Shown here: piece by piece, positions 8,039 through 16,520 of the stretch
Numbering within the stretch: the first letter of the stretch is position 1
How the letters are laid out: each line of letters opens with the position of its first letter
Origin: an uncultured Pelagibacteraceae bacterium
GTDB taxonomy: Bacteria > Pseudomonadota > Alphaproteobacteria > Pelagibacterales > Pelagibacteraceae
Length of the DNA: 64,000 bases
Assembly: GCA_902585365.1 (NCBI GenBank)
Contig: CACIDF010000003.1
Coordinates: forward strand, 1-64,000
Direction of reading: 5' to 3'
The notes under the pieces: model-generated
Databases searched by the model: none
What the model was told of the DNA's origin: nothing
What the model saw: the letters and a program-made list of their open reading frames with translations, nothing else
Made by a program: the position numbers and the translations under genes

Positions 8039-8986
8039 TTATTTACTTATTAATTTTAGCCATTTATTAATTATTAAATCTAAATGATAATTTCGAGAAA
8101 ATTTAATACAGCTATTAATTAATTTTTTCCTAGATTTTAAATTCATATTTGCAATTTGTATTATACGTTTGGGGATATCATTATAATTAAGCAATTTAAA
8201 ACTATTTTTTTTATTAGAAATCTCGGCTACAGCTGTATGTCCAAATGTTATAATGGGTAATCCACAAGCAAATGATTCTATTGCATTTAAACAAAAAGTC
8301 TCATCATAACCTAAACAAATCATGGCTAAAGATTTTCTATAAAAACTTATTAATGTTTGTTTATTTACCCTGCCCTTAAAATAAATATTATAATTTGATA
8401 AATTTTTAAGGTTATATCTTTCTAAATTACTTTTTCTAATTCCAAAAATGAATAACTTAAATTTTTTATTGTTTGAATATATATCTTTTATCCATATATC
8501 AATTACTTTATCCAATCCTTTATTTCTTTGAACAGACCATACAAAAAAAGGTTTTCTATTATAATTGACTGTTACGTCTTCAAATTCTTTACTTAAAAAA
8601 TTTGGAATTATAATTTTTTTTTTAAAATAATATAGTTTTGAAGTATTATTATATAAGTACTTACTATTATAAATAGCATTAATTTTATTTTTAAAAATTG
8701 AAAAAATTTGTCTTTTTCTGAAAGCTTTTTCTATTTGCAATTTATTATGTAGCCATAAATAATTATTTTCGGAACTTATTTTATTGAAAATTGTTGCATC
8801 ATTTGAACTAATAATATTTTTCCATCTTTTTTTAGATATTTTCTTTGTAATCTTGTTACTTATTTGGCAATTAATTTTACTTTTTTTTAACTTTTTAAAT
8901 AAGTTTAAATTCAGTGTCTCAATCCCACCAAGATTTTTTTTTTTTAAATTTTCTTTAGCGTTGCAATAAATTAGTGTGCTAGACAT
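8039..8986 (-). CDS. Glycosyltransferase, GT4-like
   Basis: A 315-residue GT-B fold enzyme. Seen: the acceptor domain ends near IIPNFLSKEF; the donor domain has VWSVQRNKGLDKVIDIW, then the GT4 signature region CLGYDETFCLNAIESFACGLP with the conserved glutamate pattern, then ITFGHTAVAEI. It is very lysine- and asparagine-rich and slightly shorter than typical GT4 enzymes (about 350-400). Donor and acceptor are unknown; the flanking FkbM genes suggest that its glycan product is methylated. The start codon overlaps the stop of the upstream FkbM gene by one base. Confidence 0.78.
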   Translation of the reverse strand: MSSTLIYCNAKENLKKKNLGGIETLNLNLFKKLKKSKINCQISNKITKKISKKRWKNIISSNDATIFNKISSENNYLWLHNKLQIEKAFRKRQIFSIFKNKINAIYNSKYLYNNTSKLYYFKKKIIIPNFLSKEFEDVTVNYNRKPFFVWSVQRNKGLDKVIDIWIKDIYSNNKKFKLFIFGIRKSNLERYNLKNLSNYNIYFKGRVNKQTLISFYRKSLAMICLGYDETFCLNAIESFACGLPIITFGHTAVAEISNKKNSFKLLNYNDIPKRIIQIANMNLKSRKKLINSCIKFSRNYHLDLIINKWLKLISK

Positions 8987-9729
8987 TATTTACTATAATC
9001 CAGACTCATAAAGAGCAAATCATCATGATTCCAATTAATCAATTTATAGTCATTTTTAATCAAAAATTTATATACTTCCGAGTTAGTAATTTCATTGATA
9101 TCTTTTTCATAAAATTCTTTTTTATTTGGTATATTAAATTCTAATAGAATAAGTTTAGGTTTATATTTTTTTAAATTAAAACCGTTAAGCACATTCATTT
9201 CATTTCCTTCTACATCAATAGAAACAAAATCAATTTTTGAATTTTTAAATTTACTATTTTCAATAATATTATTTAAAGTATCTGAATTTATTTTTTTTTT
9301 TTCTTTTGCATTTGAGCCAAATTCTTTTGAAATTGTATTTTTTGCTGCTCTATTGTGATAAAAATATAAATCTACCTCCCCTTTATGATTTGTTACAGCG
9401 GTTTGTATATTAACATCGCTTTTTCTAAAAAAATTAAACATATCAATAGAATTATAATCTATGTCGATATTTATACCCTCCCAACCTGATTTGTATAATA
9501 AATAGGAGTGGTTATTTAGAAATGGATGGTGACAACCTACATCTATATATATTCCTTTATTTTTTGAGTTTAATAATTTTGTAATAATCAGATCCACTCC
9601 CCAGTGTGAATAAGCTACCCTTGGTTTAAATTTGGCTTTTAAAAACTGAAAATAAAAATAAAAAAATTTAAAAATGTTAGTTTTTTTCGAGTATAAATAT
9701 TTATTTTTGATTTTTTCTTCAATTTTCAT
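8986..9729 (-). CDS. FkbM family methyltransferase (second copy)
   Basis: A 247-residue member of the FkbM methyltransferase family, not a recent duplicate of the one at 7279-8034, since motifs differ. Seen: GIYIDVGCHHPFLNNHSYLL for SAM binding, the GWEGINIDIDYNS acidic strand, and DFVSIDVEGNEMNVLNGF followed by PKLILLEFN. The YIDVGCHHP form is common in methyltransferases associated with O-antigen and capsule loci. It is the first gene of the minus-strand glycan cassette and lies three bases from hom, so it may be read through from the hom operon. Confidence 0.82.
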   Translation of the reverse strand: MKIEEKIKNKYLYSKKTNIFKFFYFYFQFLKAKFKPRVAYSHWGVDLIITKLLNSKNKGIYIDVGCHHPFLNNHSYLLYKSGWEGINIDIDYNSIDMFNFFRKSDVNIQTAVTNHKGEVDLYFYHNRAAKNTISKEFGSNAKEKKKINSDTLNNIIENSKFKNSKIDFVSIDVEGNEMNVLNGFNLKKYKPKLILLEFNIPNKKEFYEKDINEITNSEVYKFLIKNDYKLINWNHDDLLFMSLDYSK

Positions 9730-9732
9730 TAA

Positions 9733-11022
9733 TTAAAATAGTCTTATTAAAACAGGTTTTTTTAAAATCTTTTTATTCTTCTCTAAACCTCTCAATAATT
9801 TATTTGAATTAATATGTCTGGCCTTGTGTGTTATTATTACGATAGAAGCTGTTTTCAATTTATTATAAGGTATTTGAATCATCCTTTGGATCGAAATTTT
9901 ATTTTGAGCTAATTTTTTAGTAATTTCTGAGAGGACACCAGGCTTATCTTTTACTTCAAAACGAAGGTATAATGAATTTTCATAATTATTCACATCAAAA
10001 GTTGAGATGCTATTTCTATTTTTGCTAGATACACCGAATGGATTTTTAATATTCCCTCTTAAAATAGATAATAAATCAGACATTAATGCAGATGATGTTG
10101 GACCTGGGCCAGCACCCTCCCCTTGTAATATACTTTGGCCAACTGGATTTCCATCTAAAATAATAGCATTCATAACACCATTAACATTACCAATATAGCT
10201 ATTTTTTTTTACAAGACATGGATGTACTCTCTCAAATAATTTATTATTTAAAATTTCAGTTACACCTAATAATTTTATTTTTAAATTTAACTGATTTGCA
10301 ATTTCAAAATCTTTAGGTTCTATATTTTCTATACCTTCCATTAATAATTCATTTTTAGAAATTTTCTTTTTAAATGCTAAAGATGAAAGAATCCTTACCT
10401 TGGCCAATGTATCATAACCATTAATATCTAATTTCGGATTACCTGGTTCAGCATATCCTAAAGTTTGTGCTTTTTTTAAAACATTTTTAAAATTATCTTT
10501 AGTTCTGTCCATTTCTGATAGAATATAATTACATGTACCATTTAGAATTCCATAAACTTTAGTTATTCTATTTGTAGACAAACCTTCTTTTATTGTACGT
10601 AATATAGGAATACCACCCCCAACAGACGCTTCAAATTCAAGATTTACTTTATATCTCTCCGCTATATTACTTAAATAATCTCCATGTTTAGAAATTAAAG
10701 CTTTATTGGGGGTTATCACATGTATGTAATTTTTTAGAGATTTTTCTACAACTTTTTTTGAAATTCCATCAGACAAACCTATACATTCGAACAAAATATC
10801 AATTTTATTTTTATCAATAATTTTAAGAGGATTTTTATAGAAAATTTTTTTGTTAATTTTAAATTTTCTTTTTTTATTTTTATTTTTTGCTGAGATAGCT
10901 GCTATATTAATTTTCTTTCCAGTGAGTAATTCTATCTCTTTTTTTTTAGTTTTAATTTCATTGAAAAGATGATTACCAATTTGACCTAATCCTACAATAG
11001 CAATATTTATTTTATTTTTCAT
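9733..11022 (-). CDS. hom: Homoserine dehydrogenase
   Basis: Converts aspartate semialdehyde to homoserine with NAD(P)H, at the branch to threonine and methionine. A 429-residue single-function enzyme without an aspartokinase domain. Seen: Rossmann motif VGLGQIGNHLF at the N-terminus, catalytic-domain stretch EFEASVGGGIPILR, NGTCNYILSEM, and GYAEPGNPKLDINGYD with the catalytic lysine region. A C-terminal ACT domain (about residue 350 on, LRFEVKDKPGVLSEITKKL) suggests allosteric control, usually by threonine. Its start codon overlaps the stop of the small lipoprotein gene (ATGA). Its product also feeds the metY pathway. Confidence 0.94.
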   Translation of the reverse strand: MKNKINIAIVGLGQIGNHLFNEIKTKKKEIELLTGKKINIAAISAKNKNKKRKFKINKKIFYKNPLKIIDKNKIDILFECIGLSDGISKKVVEKSLKNYIHVITPNKALISKHGDYLSNIAERYKVNLEFEASVGGGIPILRTIKEGLSTNRITKVYGILNGTCNYILSEMDRTKDNFKNVLKKAQTLGYAEPGNPKLDINGYDTLAKVRILSSLAFKKKISKNELLMEGIENIEPKDFEIANQLNLKIKLLGVTEILNNKLFERVHPCLVKKNSYIGNVNGVMNAIILDGNPVGQSILQGEGAGPGPTSSALMSDLLSILRGNIKNPFGVSSKNRNSISTFDVNNYENSLYLRFEVKDKPGVLSEITKKLAQNKISIQRMIQIPYNKLKTASIVIITHKARHINSNKLLRGLEKNKKILKKPVLIRLF

Positions 11023-11189
11023 TGATTTATATCAGGATAATCTTTATTTAATCCTTTTTCCTCTATCAATTTTTTAAACTCATTAAATGTTAAATTATCA
11101 TTTATATTAATTTTGTATGTTTTCTTTTCATTAATATTTTTATTACAAGATAACAAAATAACAAAAAAAATAAGAAATATTACACGCAT
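11019..11189 (-). CDS. Small lipoprotein of unknown function
   Basis: A 56-residue open frame, too short for common length cut-offs. It begins MRVIFLIFFVILLSC, a short signal peptide with lipobox LLSC and a lipidated Cys at residue 15. The mature part is hydrophilic and includes LTFNEFKKLIEEKG. The ATG overlaps the argC stop by one base (TAATG), and its TGA overlaps the hom ATG by four bases, so it looks translated and coupled within an argC-lipoprotein-hom operon. I recognise no family. The tight packing and clean lipobox are the evidence that it is real. Confidence 0.65.
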   Translation of the reverse strand: MRVIFLIFFVILLSCNKNINEKKTYKININDNLTFNEFKKLIEEKGLNKDYPDINQ

Positions 11190-12208
11190 TAATTTAACCC
11201 CTCATCAATATTAAAGCCGAATTTAATATTCAAATTTTGTATTGCTTGACCGGCTCCACCTTTTATCAAATTATCTATAGCTGACAATATTACCAACTTA
11301 TTTTTATCATTTGTTTCACACACTGAAATATCACAATAATTTGTATTTATTACATTTCTAGTACCAATAAGCATATTTTTTTTACATATTCGAATAAATT
11401 TATTTTTTTTATAAAATCTTTTTAAAAAATTTAAAATTTTTTCTGCACTTATATTGTTTTTTTTCTCAACATATATAGTGGATAAAATACCTCTAAACAT
11501 TGGTAAAATGTGGGGAGTAAAATTAAACTTTATTTTTTTTGATATAAGAGAAAGTTCTTGATATATTTCAGCGTTATGGCGATGGTTAGGTATACCATAG
11601 GCAGTTAATGAATTAAATAAATTCATTTTTTTTTCTTTTTTTAAAATTGTTCTTCCAGCACCTGAATATCCTGATTTTGAATCAATTATAACTTTATTAA
11701 TTTTTAGATATTTTTTTTTAAATAGTGGAAATAGAGGTGTTATAATTGATGTCGGATAACAACCAGGACAGGCTATAATTTTTTTATTTTTTATTTCTTG
11801 TTCGTATAATTCAGATAATCCATACACACTATCAATTAATAACTTTTTAGATTTATGTTTAATTTTATAAAATTTTTTGTAAATATTTACGTCTTTTATT
11901 CTAAAATCAGCAGATAAATCTATTAGTATATTTTTTTTACTTAAATTATTACCAATAAGTTGACTTTGTCCGTTTGGTAAAGCAGTAAAAATTACATCAA
12001 CCTCTTTAAAGTATCTATAATTAATTTTAACAATTTTTGGTAAATTATATTTCTTTAATGTTTTGTCATATACATATATATTTTTTCCAATTGATGAATT
12101 TCCACAAAGATACTTAATCTTTATATATTTATGTTTACATAAAAGTTTTACAAGCTGAACTCCTATGTAACCTGTAGACCCTGCAACTAAAACACTAAGT
12201 TGATTCAT
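11189..12208 (-). CDS. argC: N-acetyl-gamma-glutamyl-phosphate reductase
   Basis: The third step of arginine biosynthesis: NADPH reduction of N-acetylglutamyl phosphate to the semialdehyde. A 339-residue protein of the long ArgC type. Seen: Rossmann start VLVAGSTGYIGVQLVKLL, the DLSADFRIKD segment, catalytic cysteine in ACPGCYPTS, GYSGAGRTI, and the histidine-bearing PNHRHNAEIYQEL. The C-terminus DNLIKGGAGQAIQNLN is also characteristic. It lies downstream of rpsI with a 35-base gap that contains a short AT-rich inverted repeat at about 12236-12250, so it may be partly cotranscribed with rplM-rpsI. Confidence 0.94.
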   Translation of the reverse strand: MNQLSVLVAGSTGYIGVQLVKLLCKHKYIKIKYLCGNSSIGKNIYVYDKTLKKYNLPKIVKINYRYFKEVDVIFTALPNGQSQLIGNNLSKKNILIDLSADFRIKDVNIYKKFYKIKHKSKKLLIDSVYGLSELYEQEIKNKKIIACPGCYPTSIITPLFPLFKKKYLKINKVIIDSKSGYSGAGRTILKKEKKMNLFNSLTAYGIPNHRHNAEIYQELSLISKKIKFNFTPHILPMFRGILSTIYVEKKNNISAEKILNFLKRFYKKNKFIRICKKNMLIGTRNVINTNYCDISVCETNDKNKLVILSAIDNLIKGGAGQAIQNLNIKFGFNIDEGLN

Positions 12209-12243
12209 ATTAATAATAATAACAGTTGATATTTAAAAAGATA

Positions 12244-12666
12244 TTATCTTTTAGAAAACTGGAAACTTCTTCTAGCTTTTCTATGACCGTATTTTTTACG
12301 TTCAACTGCCCTAGAGTCTCTCGTGGTAAGTTTTTCTTTTTTAAGTGCTGGTTTTAGAGCTGAATCAAACTGCAACAAGGCTTTAGATATTCCATGTATC
12401 ATAGCTCCCACTTGCCCACTATGACCACCGCCTTTTACTGAACATTTTACATCATATGATGTAGTTTGATTTATTATTTCAAAAGGCTTTGTTAATTCAC
12501 TTTTGTGATTTACTCTTTTAAAGTATTCTCCATAATCTTTTCCATTAACAATTATTTTACCGGATCCTTTTTTTAACCAAACTTTTGCAATAGATTTTTT
12601 TCTTCTTCCTGTTGCATATTTACTATCTTTAAAATTTAGATTTTCAACTTTAGATACTTGTTCCAT
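12244..12666 (-). CDS. rpsI: 30S ribosomal protein S9
   Basis: S9 of the small subunit; its C-terminal tail reaches the P-site tRNA. 140 residues. Seen: ATGRRKKSIAKVWLKKGSG near the N-terminus, KGGGHSGQVGAMIHGISKAL in the middle, TRDSRAVERKKYGHRKARR, and the expected terminal FQFSKR with the last arginine. The start leaves a short N-terminal extension as in other alphaproteobacteria. It follows rplM after one base, the standard L13-S9 pair. Confidence 0.97.
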   Translation of the reverse strand: MEQVSKVENLNFKDSKYATGRRKKSIAKVWLKKGSGKIIVNGKDYGEYFKRVNHKSELTKPFEIINQTTSYDVKCSVKGGGHSGQVGAMIHGISKALLQFDSALKPALKKEKLTTRDSRAVERKKYGHRKARRSFQFSKR

Positions 12667-12667
12667 T

Positions 12668-13126
12668 TTAATTTCTAATAATATTTTTGTTATTAAGATT
12701 TTTTATTTCTATAATTTCAGGATTTTGAGCTGAATGAGGGTGACTTTCCCCAATATAAATCTTTAATTTTGATAATTGTTTTTTAGCCAAAGGTCCTCCA
12801 GGGAGCATTCTTTTTACTGCTAATTTTAAAATCTCTTCTGGTTTTTTTTCACTAATTCTTTCTGGTGTTGTTTCTTTAATTCCACCAGGGTAACCAGTGT
12901 GCCTATAGTATTTTTTATTTTCAAATTTGTTTCCAGTAAATTTTATATGTTCAATATTTTTGACAATAACAAAATCCCCATGATCCATGTGTGGAGTAAA
13001 TTTTGCGGTATTTTTACCTCTTAAAATTTTAGTAATAATTGTGGCCAATCTCCCAACAACCGCGTTTTTGGCGTCAATTTCATACCACTTAGAATTGATT
13101 TCATCTTTTTTAACAAACTTTGTCAT
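12668..13126 (-). CDS. rplM: 50S ribosomal protein L13
   Basis: An early-assembly large-subunit protein. 152 residues. Seen: KWYEIDAKNAVVGRLATIIT, LRGKNTAKFTPHMDHGDFVIV, YYRHTGYPGGIKETTPERI and AVKRMLPGGPLAKKQLSKLKI, all standard L13 blocks. First gene of the rplM-rpsI operon. A near-consensus promoter lies directly upstream (13138-13165), so the leader would be very short and lack a Shine-Dalgarno sequence. Confidence 0.97.
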   Translation of the reverse strand: MTKFVKKDEINSKWYEIDAKNAVVGRLATIITKILRGKNTAKFTPHMDHGDFVIVKNIEHIKFTGNKFENKKYYRHTGYPGGIKETTPERISEKKPEEILKLAVKRMLPGGPLAKKQLSKLKIYIGESHPHSAQNPEIIEIKNLNNKNIIRN

Positions 13127-13137
13127 ATTGAGGCGGA

Positions 13138-13165
13138 TTAATACTTAATAATATTACATTGTCAA
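13138..13165 (-). promoter_or_regulatory. Probable promoter of rplM-rpsI
   Basis: On the minus strand a perfect -35 TTGACA (13160-13165) and a -10-like TATTAA (13138-13143) are separated by 16 bases. The -10 box is only 11 bases from the rplM ATG at 13126, implying a transcript with almost no leader. It is read from sequence only. Confidence 0.45.
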
Positions 13166-13211
13166 TTTATTATATTTAGCTTGTTTTATCTATTCTTATT
13201 ATGATACCCTT

Positions 13212-13280
13212 AAAAGGTTTTAAATGGGTGTTTAAACTTTATTGTGAACCAAGCATAAGCAAAAACACAAAAAAAGGAGT
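13212..13280 (+). promoter_or_regulatory. Candidate SAM riboswitch (SAM-II/SAM-V-like pseudoknot) ahead of metY
   Basis: Seen: GGTTT (13216-13220) can pair with GAACC (13246-13250, one wobble). The enclosed GTGTTT (13228-13233) pairs perfectly with AAACAC (13263-13268). This gives an H-type pseudoknot ending just before the Shine-Dalgarno sequence (AAAGGAG, 13273-13279). A possible -10 TATGAT is at 13200-13205. Known: SAM-II and SAM-V riboswitches are compact pseudoknots that act on translation, and SAM-V was described from Pelagibacter and marine metagenomes upstream of methionine-metabolism genes. Class assignment is inference, since I compared topology and context rather than a full consensus. 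Confidence 0.6.
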
Positions 13281-13285
13281 AAAAT

Positions 13286-14611
13286 ATGAGTAAATCAAAA
13301 AATCCAGAAACAATAGCATTGCACGGAGGTGAATATAGAAGTGACCCGGCAACTACTGCTGTTGCTGTTCCAATTTATAGAACAACTTCTTATCAATTTA
13401 ATAATACTGGCCATGCTGCAAATCTTTTTGCATTAAAAGAATTTGGAAACATTTATACGAGAATTATGAATCCAACAAATGATGTGCTAGAAAAAAGAGT
13501 AGCAGCAATAGAAAACGGTTTAGCATGTGTAACAGTCGGATCTGGACAGGCCGCATCAACATTTGCAATTGTTAATGTTTGTCAAGCAGGTGACAATTTT
13601 GTTAGTTCTACAGACTTATACGGTGGAACTGTAAATCTCTTTACACATACTTTAAAAAAATTAGGGATAGAAGTAAGATATGCTGACCCTTCAGATCCTA
13701 AAAATTTTGAAAAAGCAATAGATGACAGAACAAGATGTTTTTATGCAGAAACATTACCTAATCCTGCTTTGAGAGTTTTTCCAATTAAAGAGGTATCTGA
13801 TATTGGAAGAAAACATAATATACCATTAATAATGGATAATACTGCAGCACCTATTATATGCAAACCTTTGGATCATGGAGCTGCTGTAGTAGTTCACTCT
13901 TTAACAAAATTTATTGGCGGACATGGTACTGTTATTGGTGGTTGTTTGGTTGATGGTGGTAATTTTGACTGGACAGCAGATCCAAAAAGACAACCTTTGT
14001 TTAATGAACCAGATATGAGTTATGGAGGAGCTAAATGGGGAGAAGTAGTTCCACAGTTAACTGGAGCGAATGTTTCTTTTGCAGTTAGAGCTAGAGTTTG
14101 TTTATTACGTGATCTAGGAGCTCCTTTAGCACCAGATAATGCCTGGGGGATTATACAGGGGTTAGAGACAGCGCCATTAAGAATGAAACAACACTGTTCT
14201 AACGCAGAAAAAGCTGTTGATTTTTTAACAAAACACAAGAATGTTGAGAGAGTTATATACCCTACCCTCCATAAAGGATCTGTAGGTGATAGAACTAAGA
14301 AATATTTTTCTGGTGGTAACGGCGCCTTAATTGGTATTGAAGTAAAAGGCGGAGTTGAGGCAGGTAAAAAATTCATAGAAGCTCTTAAAATGTTTTACCA
14401 TGTTGCCAACATAGGTGATGCTAGAAGCCTAGCAATTCATCCAGCTACTACTACACACAGCCAGTTAACTGAAGAAGAGTTATTAGCTGCAGGTGTAACA
14501 CCTGGGTATGTTAGATTATCTATAGGTATTGAGCATCCGGATGATATAATTGCTGACTTAAAACAAGCACTAGATGCATCTGGCAAGCCAAGCCTTAAAG
14601 CTGTTAGTTAA
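13286..14611 (+). CDS. metY: O-acetylhomoserine sulfhydrylase (homocysteine synthase)
   Basis: A PLP enzyme that makes homocysteine from O-acetylhomoserine and sulfide (direct sulfhydrylation). 441 residues, the length of MetY rather than the roughly 385 of cystathionine gamma-synthase. Seen: RTTSYQFNNTGHAANLFAL, the FGNIYTRIMNPTNDVLEKR block, and the PLP lysine in VVHSLTKFIGGHGT, with SLAIHPATTTHSQL near the C-terminus. There is a strong Shine-Dalgarno sequence six bases ahead of the ATG and a probable SAM-sensing pseudoknot upstream. The 3' end overlaps the convergent ctaA gene by eight bases. O-succinylhomoserine use cannot be excluded. Confidence 0.92.
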   Translation: MSKSKNPETIALHGGEYRSDPATTAVAVPIYRTTSYQFNNTGHAANLFALKEFGNIYTRIMNPTNDVLEKRVAAIENGLACVTVGSGQAASTFAIVNVCQAGDNFVSSTDLYGGTVNLFTHTLKKLGIEVRYADPSDPKNFEKAIDDRTRCFYAETLPNPALRVFPIKEVSDIGRKHNIPLIMDNTAAPIICKPLDHGAAVVVHSLTKFIGGHGTVIGGCLVDGGNFDWTADPKRQPLFNEPDMSYGGAKWGEVVPQLTGANVSFAVRARVCLLRDLGAPLAPDNAWGIIQGLETAPLRMKQHCSNAEKAVDFLTKHKNVERVIYPTLHKGSVGDRTKKYFSGGNGALIGIEVKGGVEAGKKFIEALKMFYHVANIGDARSLAIHPATTTHSQLTEEELLAAGVTPGYVRLSIGIEHPDDIIADLKQALDASGKPSLKAVS

Positions 14612-15623
14612 TCTTTTTGTTAAGAAATAAAAAATAGATACTAAAGCTTACTAATATTATAGAGCTTATTTGGTGCATGGATGCTAATAACATTTGTGCA
14701 CCATTCAAGATAGTTAGAATTCCTAAAAAAATTTGTAAAAATAAAATTACTCCTATAATTTTAATGATGTTATAAAACCTGGTCATTTTTCCTTTTATCA
14801 CTAAAATTGAAATTAAAAGAAACACTAACATTATAAGATATGCTAAATTTCTATGAATAAATTGAACTAATGAAGGATCACTCAATGCATCAATTGTAAT
14901 TATATGATTAAAACTATTGTCATCAGGGAAGTAATTATTACCCATTAAAGGCCAAGTGTTGTAAATTTTACCCGCATCCATTCCGGATACAAACGCTCCA
15001 AATACAATCTGCAAATATATCAAAAATAAAAATATTGATGGAAGACTATATTTTATGAAATGATCTGAATTTTTATATATGCTTTTGTATTTTAATATTT
15101 GCCATAAAATAAGTGATAAAATGATAAAGGCAATAGTTAAATGTAAAGATAACCTAAAATGACTTACATCTACTCTATTAACAAGACCACTTGAAACCAT
15201 ATACCAACCTATAAAACCTTGAAAACAAATTAATATAAAAATGAAAATTAATTCTTTTGTTTTATCAATTCCTTTTTTTATAGAAAAGTAAATTAACGGA
15301 CATAAAAAAGACAAACCTATTAATCTCCCTAAAAATCTATGAGCCCATTCCCACCAAAAAATTATCTTAAATTCATTTAAATTCATATCAAAATTCTGAA
15401 GTTTATACTCAGGTATCTCTTTATAGAGGTTAAAATAAAGTTCCCATTGTGTATTGGTAAAAGGTGGCAGAATACCTTTAAATAATTCCCATTCAGTTAT
15501 AGATAATCCTGAATCTGTCAACCTAGTTAAACCACCAACAATTATAATAATTGATACAAGTACAAACATGGTAATTAACCAATTATATAAATATTTATCT
15601 GTTTTTTTATCGTTTAAGTACAC
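14604..15623 (-). CDS. ctaA: Heme A synthase (COX15/CtaA)
   Basis: Oxidises heme O to heme A for aa3-type cytochrome oxidase, in the inner membrane. 339 residues with about eight transmembrane helices. Seen: GGLTRLTDSGLSITEW in the first loop with conserved polar residues, WWEWAHRFLGRLIGL with a heme-ligand histidine, a VDVSHFRLSLHLTIAF histidine pair, VQFIHRNLAYLIM, and ASMHQISSIILV. The start is a GTG at 15623. It belongs to the longer alphaproteobacterial type. It is divergent from the chorismate mutase gene with a 43-base gap. Confidence 0.93.
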   Translation of the reverse strand: MYLNDKKTDKYLYNWLITMFVLVSIIIIVGGLTRLTDSGLSITEWELFKGILPPFTNTQWELYFNLYKEIPEYKLQNFDMNLNEFKIIFWWEWAHRFLGRLIGLSFLCPLIYFSIKKGIDKTKELIFIFILICFQGFIGWYMVSSGLVNRVDVSHFRLSLHLTIAFIILSLILWQILKYKSIYKNSDHFIKYSLPSIFLFLIYLQIVFGAFVSGMDAGKIYNTWPLMGNNYFPDDNSFNHIITIDALSDPSLVQFIHRNLAYLIMLVFLLISILVIKGKMTRFYNIIKIIGVILFLQIFLGILTILNGAQMLLASMHQISSIILVSFSIYFLFLNKKIN

Positions 15624-15666
15624 GATTAAATAGATATAATATTTAATAATAATTCCAAAAGAATAA

Positions 15667-15963
15667 ATGTCGCCTAGTAATAAAAAAAAACTATTTTTAC
15701 TCCGAAAAGAACTCGATCTTATCGATAATAAAATGCTTAATTTATTAAAAATAAGAGCAAACTATGTAAAAAGAGTTCTTTCTTTAAAAGAATTTAAAAA
15801 AGAAATTATTGACAAAAAGAGAATTAATAAAATTCTCAGAATTATAAAACTTAAATCAATAAAGAAAGGTGTTGATCCAAAAATTAGTAACAGAGTTTGG
15901 AAAAATATGATCTATGCTTTTATTGACTATGAATTCAGAAATTTTAAAAAAAAAAATAAATAA
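15667..15963 (+). CDS. Chorismate mutase, AroQ type
   Basis: Rearranges chorismate to prephenate for phenylalanine and tyrosine synthesis. A 98-residue all-helical protein, the typical size for a free-standing AroQ domain. Seen: LRKELDLIDNKMLNLLKIRANYV with the conserved Arg and Asp of helix 1, followed by KEIIDKKRINKILRIIK and VWKNMIYAFIDYEF. It is very lysine-rich. It stands alone on the plus strand, its stop one base before the convergent rpmG stop. Confidence 0.85.
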   Translation: MSPSNKKKLFLLRKELDLIDNKMLNLLKIRANYVKRVLSLKEFKKEIIDKKRINKILRIIKLKSIKKGVDPKISNRVWKNMIYAFIDYEFRNFKKKNK

Positions 15964-16155
15964 TTACTTGCTATGTGGAGGTAATTTTTTTTCTATAAAT
16001 ATCTCATGTTTTCTTGAAACAGGATTATACTTTCTAGCTTTTAATTTAACTTTTGCTTTTTCACCACCTGATGGTTTTTTAACATAATAATAAAATGCAC
16101 TATCTGGTTTGGCTTCTGGTACAAGCCTTACTTTAACATGTGTTTTTTTTGCCAT
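15964..16155 (-). CDS. rpmG: 50S ribosomal protein L33
   Basis: 63 residues, slightly longer than the usual 50-55. Seen: MAKKTHVKVRLVPEAKPDS, FYYYVKKPSG, LKARKYNPVSRKHEIFIEKK, matching the cysteine-free alphaproteobacterial L33 form, in which the zinc ligands are lost. The extra residues lie between the first strand and the tyrosine-rich region and at the tail (LPPHSK). It overlaps the upstream MerR-type gene by one base. Confidence 0.9.
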   Translation of the reverse strand: MAKKTHVKVRLVPEAKPDSAFYYYVKKPSGGEKAKVKLKARKYNPVSRKHEIFIEKKLPPHSK

Positions 16156-16520
16156 TAATCTTTTTTTAAGTTTTTTATTAAATTATTAATTTTATCTAAT
16201 CTATATTTAATATTTAATGAACTTATAATTTTTTTATTATTTTCGTCAATCTTTAAATTACTATTATTTAAAATCTTTTTAACTCCAGCAATAGTCATAC
16301 CTTGTTTTTTTAATAAGTATTGAATTTTTAACAAAGTATCTACATTTTTTTGGTCATAATATCTTCTATTGTTAATCTTAATTGGCTTGATCTGCTTAAA
16401 TTGTGTTTCCCAATACCTAATAGTGTGAGATTGGTTATTTAATTTTTTTGGATTTTCTAAATTTAGTAATTTAACAACTTCACTGATAGTTTTATAAGAG
16501 TTTTTTAGTTTATTGGTCAT
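16155..16520 (-). CDS. MerR family transcriptional regulator
   Basis: 121 residues. Seen: a MerR helix-turn-helix with YKTISEVVKLLNLENP, HTIRYWETQFKQIKPIKINNRRYYDQKNVDTLLKIQYLL split over the wing, then GMTIAGVKKILNN, followed by a short C-terminal helix. No effector domain or cysteine ligands are seen. This is the conserved alphaproteobacterial regulator found next to ihfA; its target is generally unknown. It overlaps ihfA by 11 bases, so both are likely made from the plsX-ihfA-merR transcript. Confidence 0.88.
   Translation of the reverse strand: MTNKLKNSYKTISEVVKLLNLENPKKLNNQSHTIRYWETQFKQIKPIKINNRRYYDQKNVDTLLKIQYLLKKQGMTIAGVKKILNNSNLKIDENNKKIISSLNIKYRLDKINNLIKNLKKD

Noticed and set aside
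14020-14376. 118-residue open frame antisense to metY
   Set aside because: It is fully inside metY on the opposite strand and has no recognisable motif.
13286-14611. Cystathionine gamma-synthase (metB) as the identity of the PLP gene
   Set aside because: Length of 441 residues and the FGNIYTRIMNPT block fit O-acetylhomoserine sulfhydrylase better than MetB.
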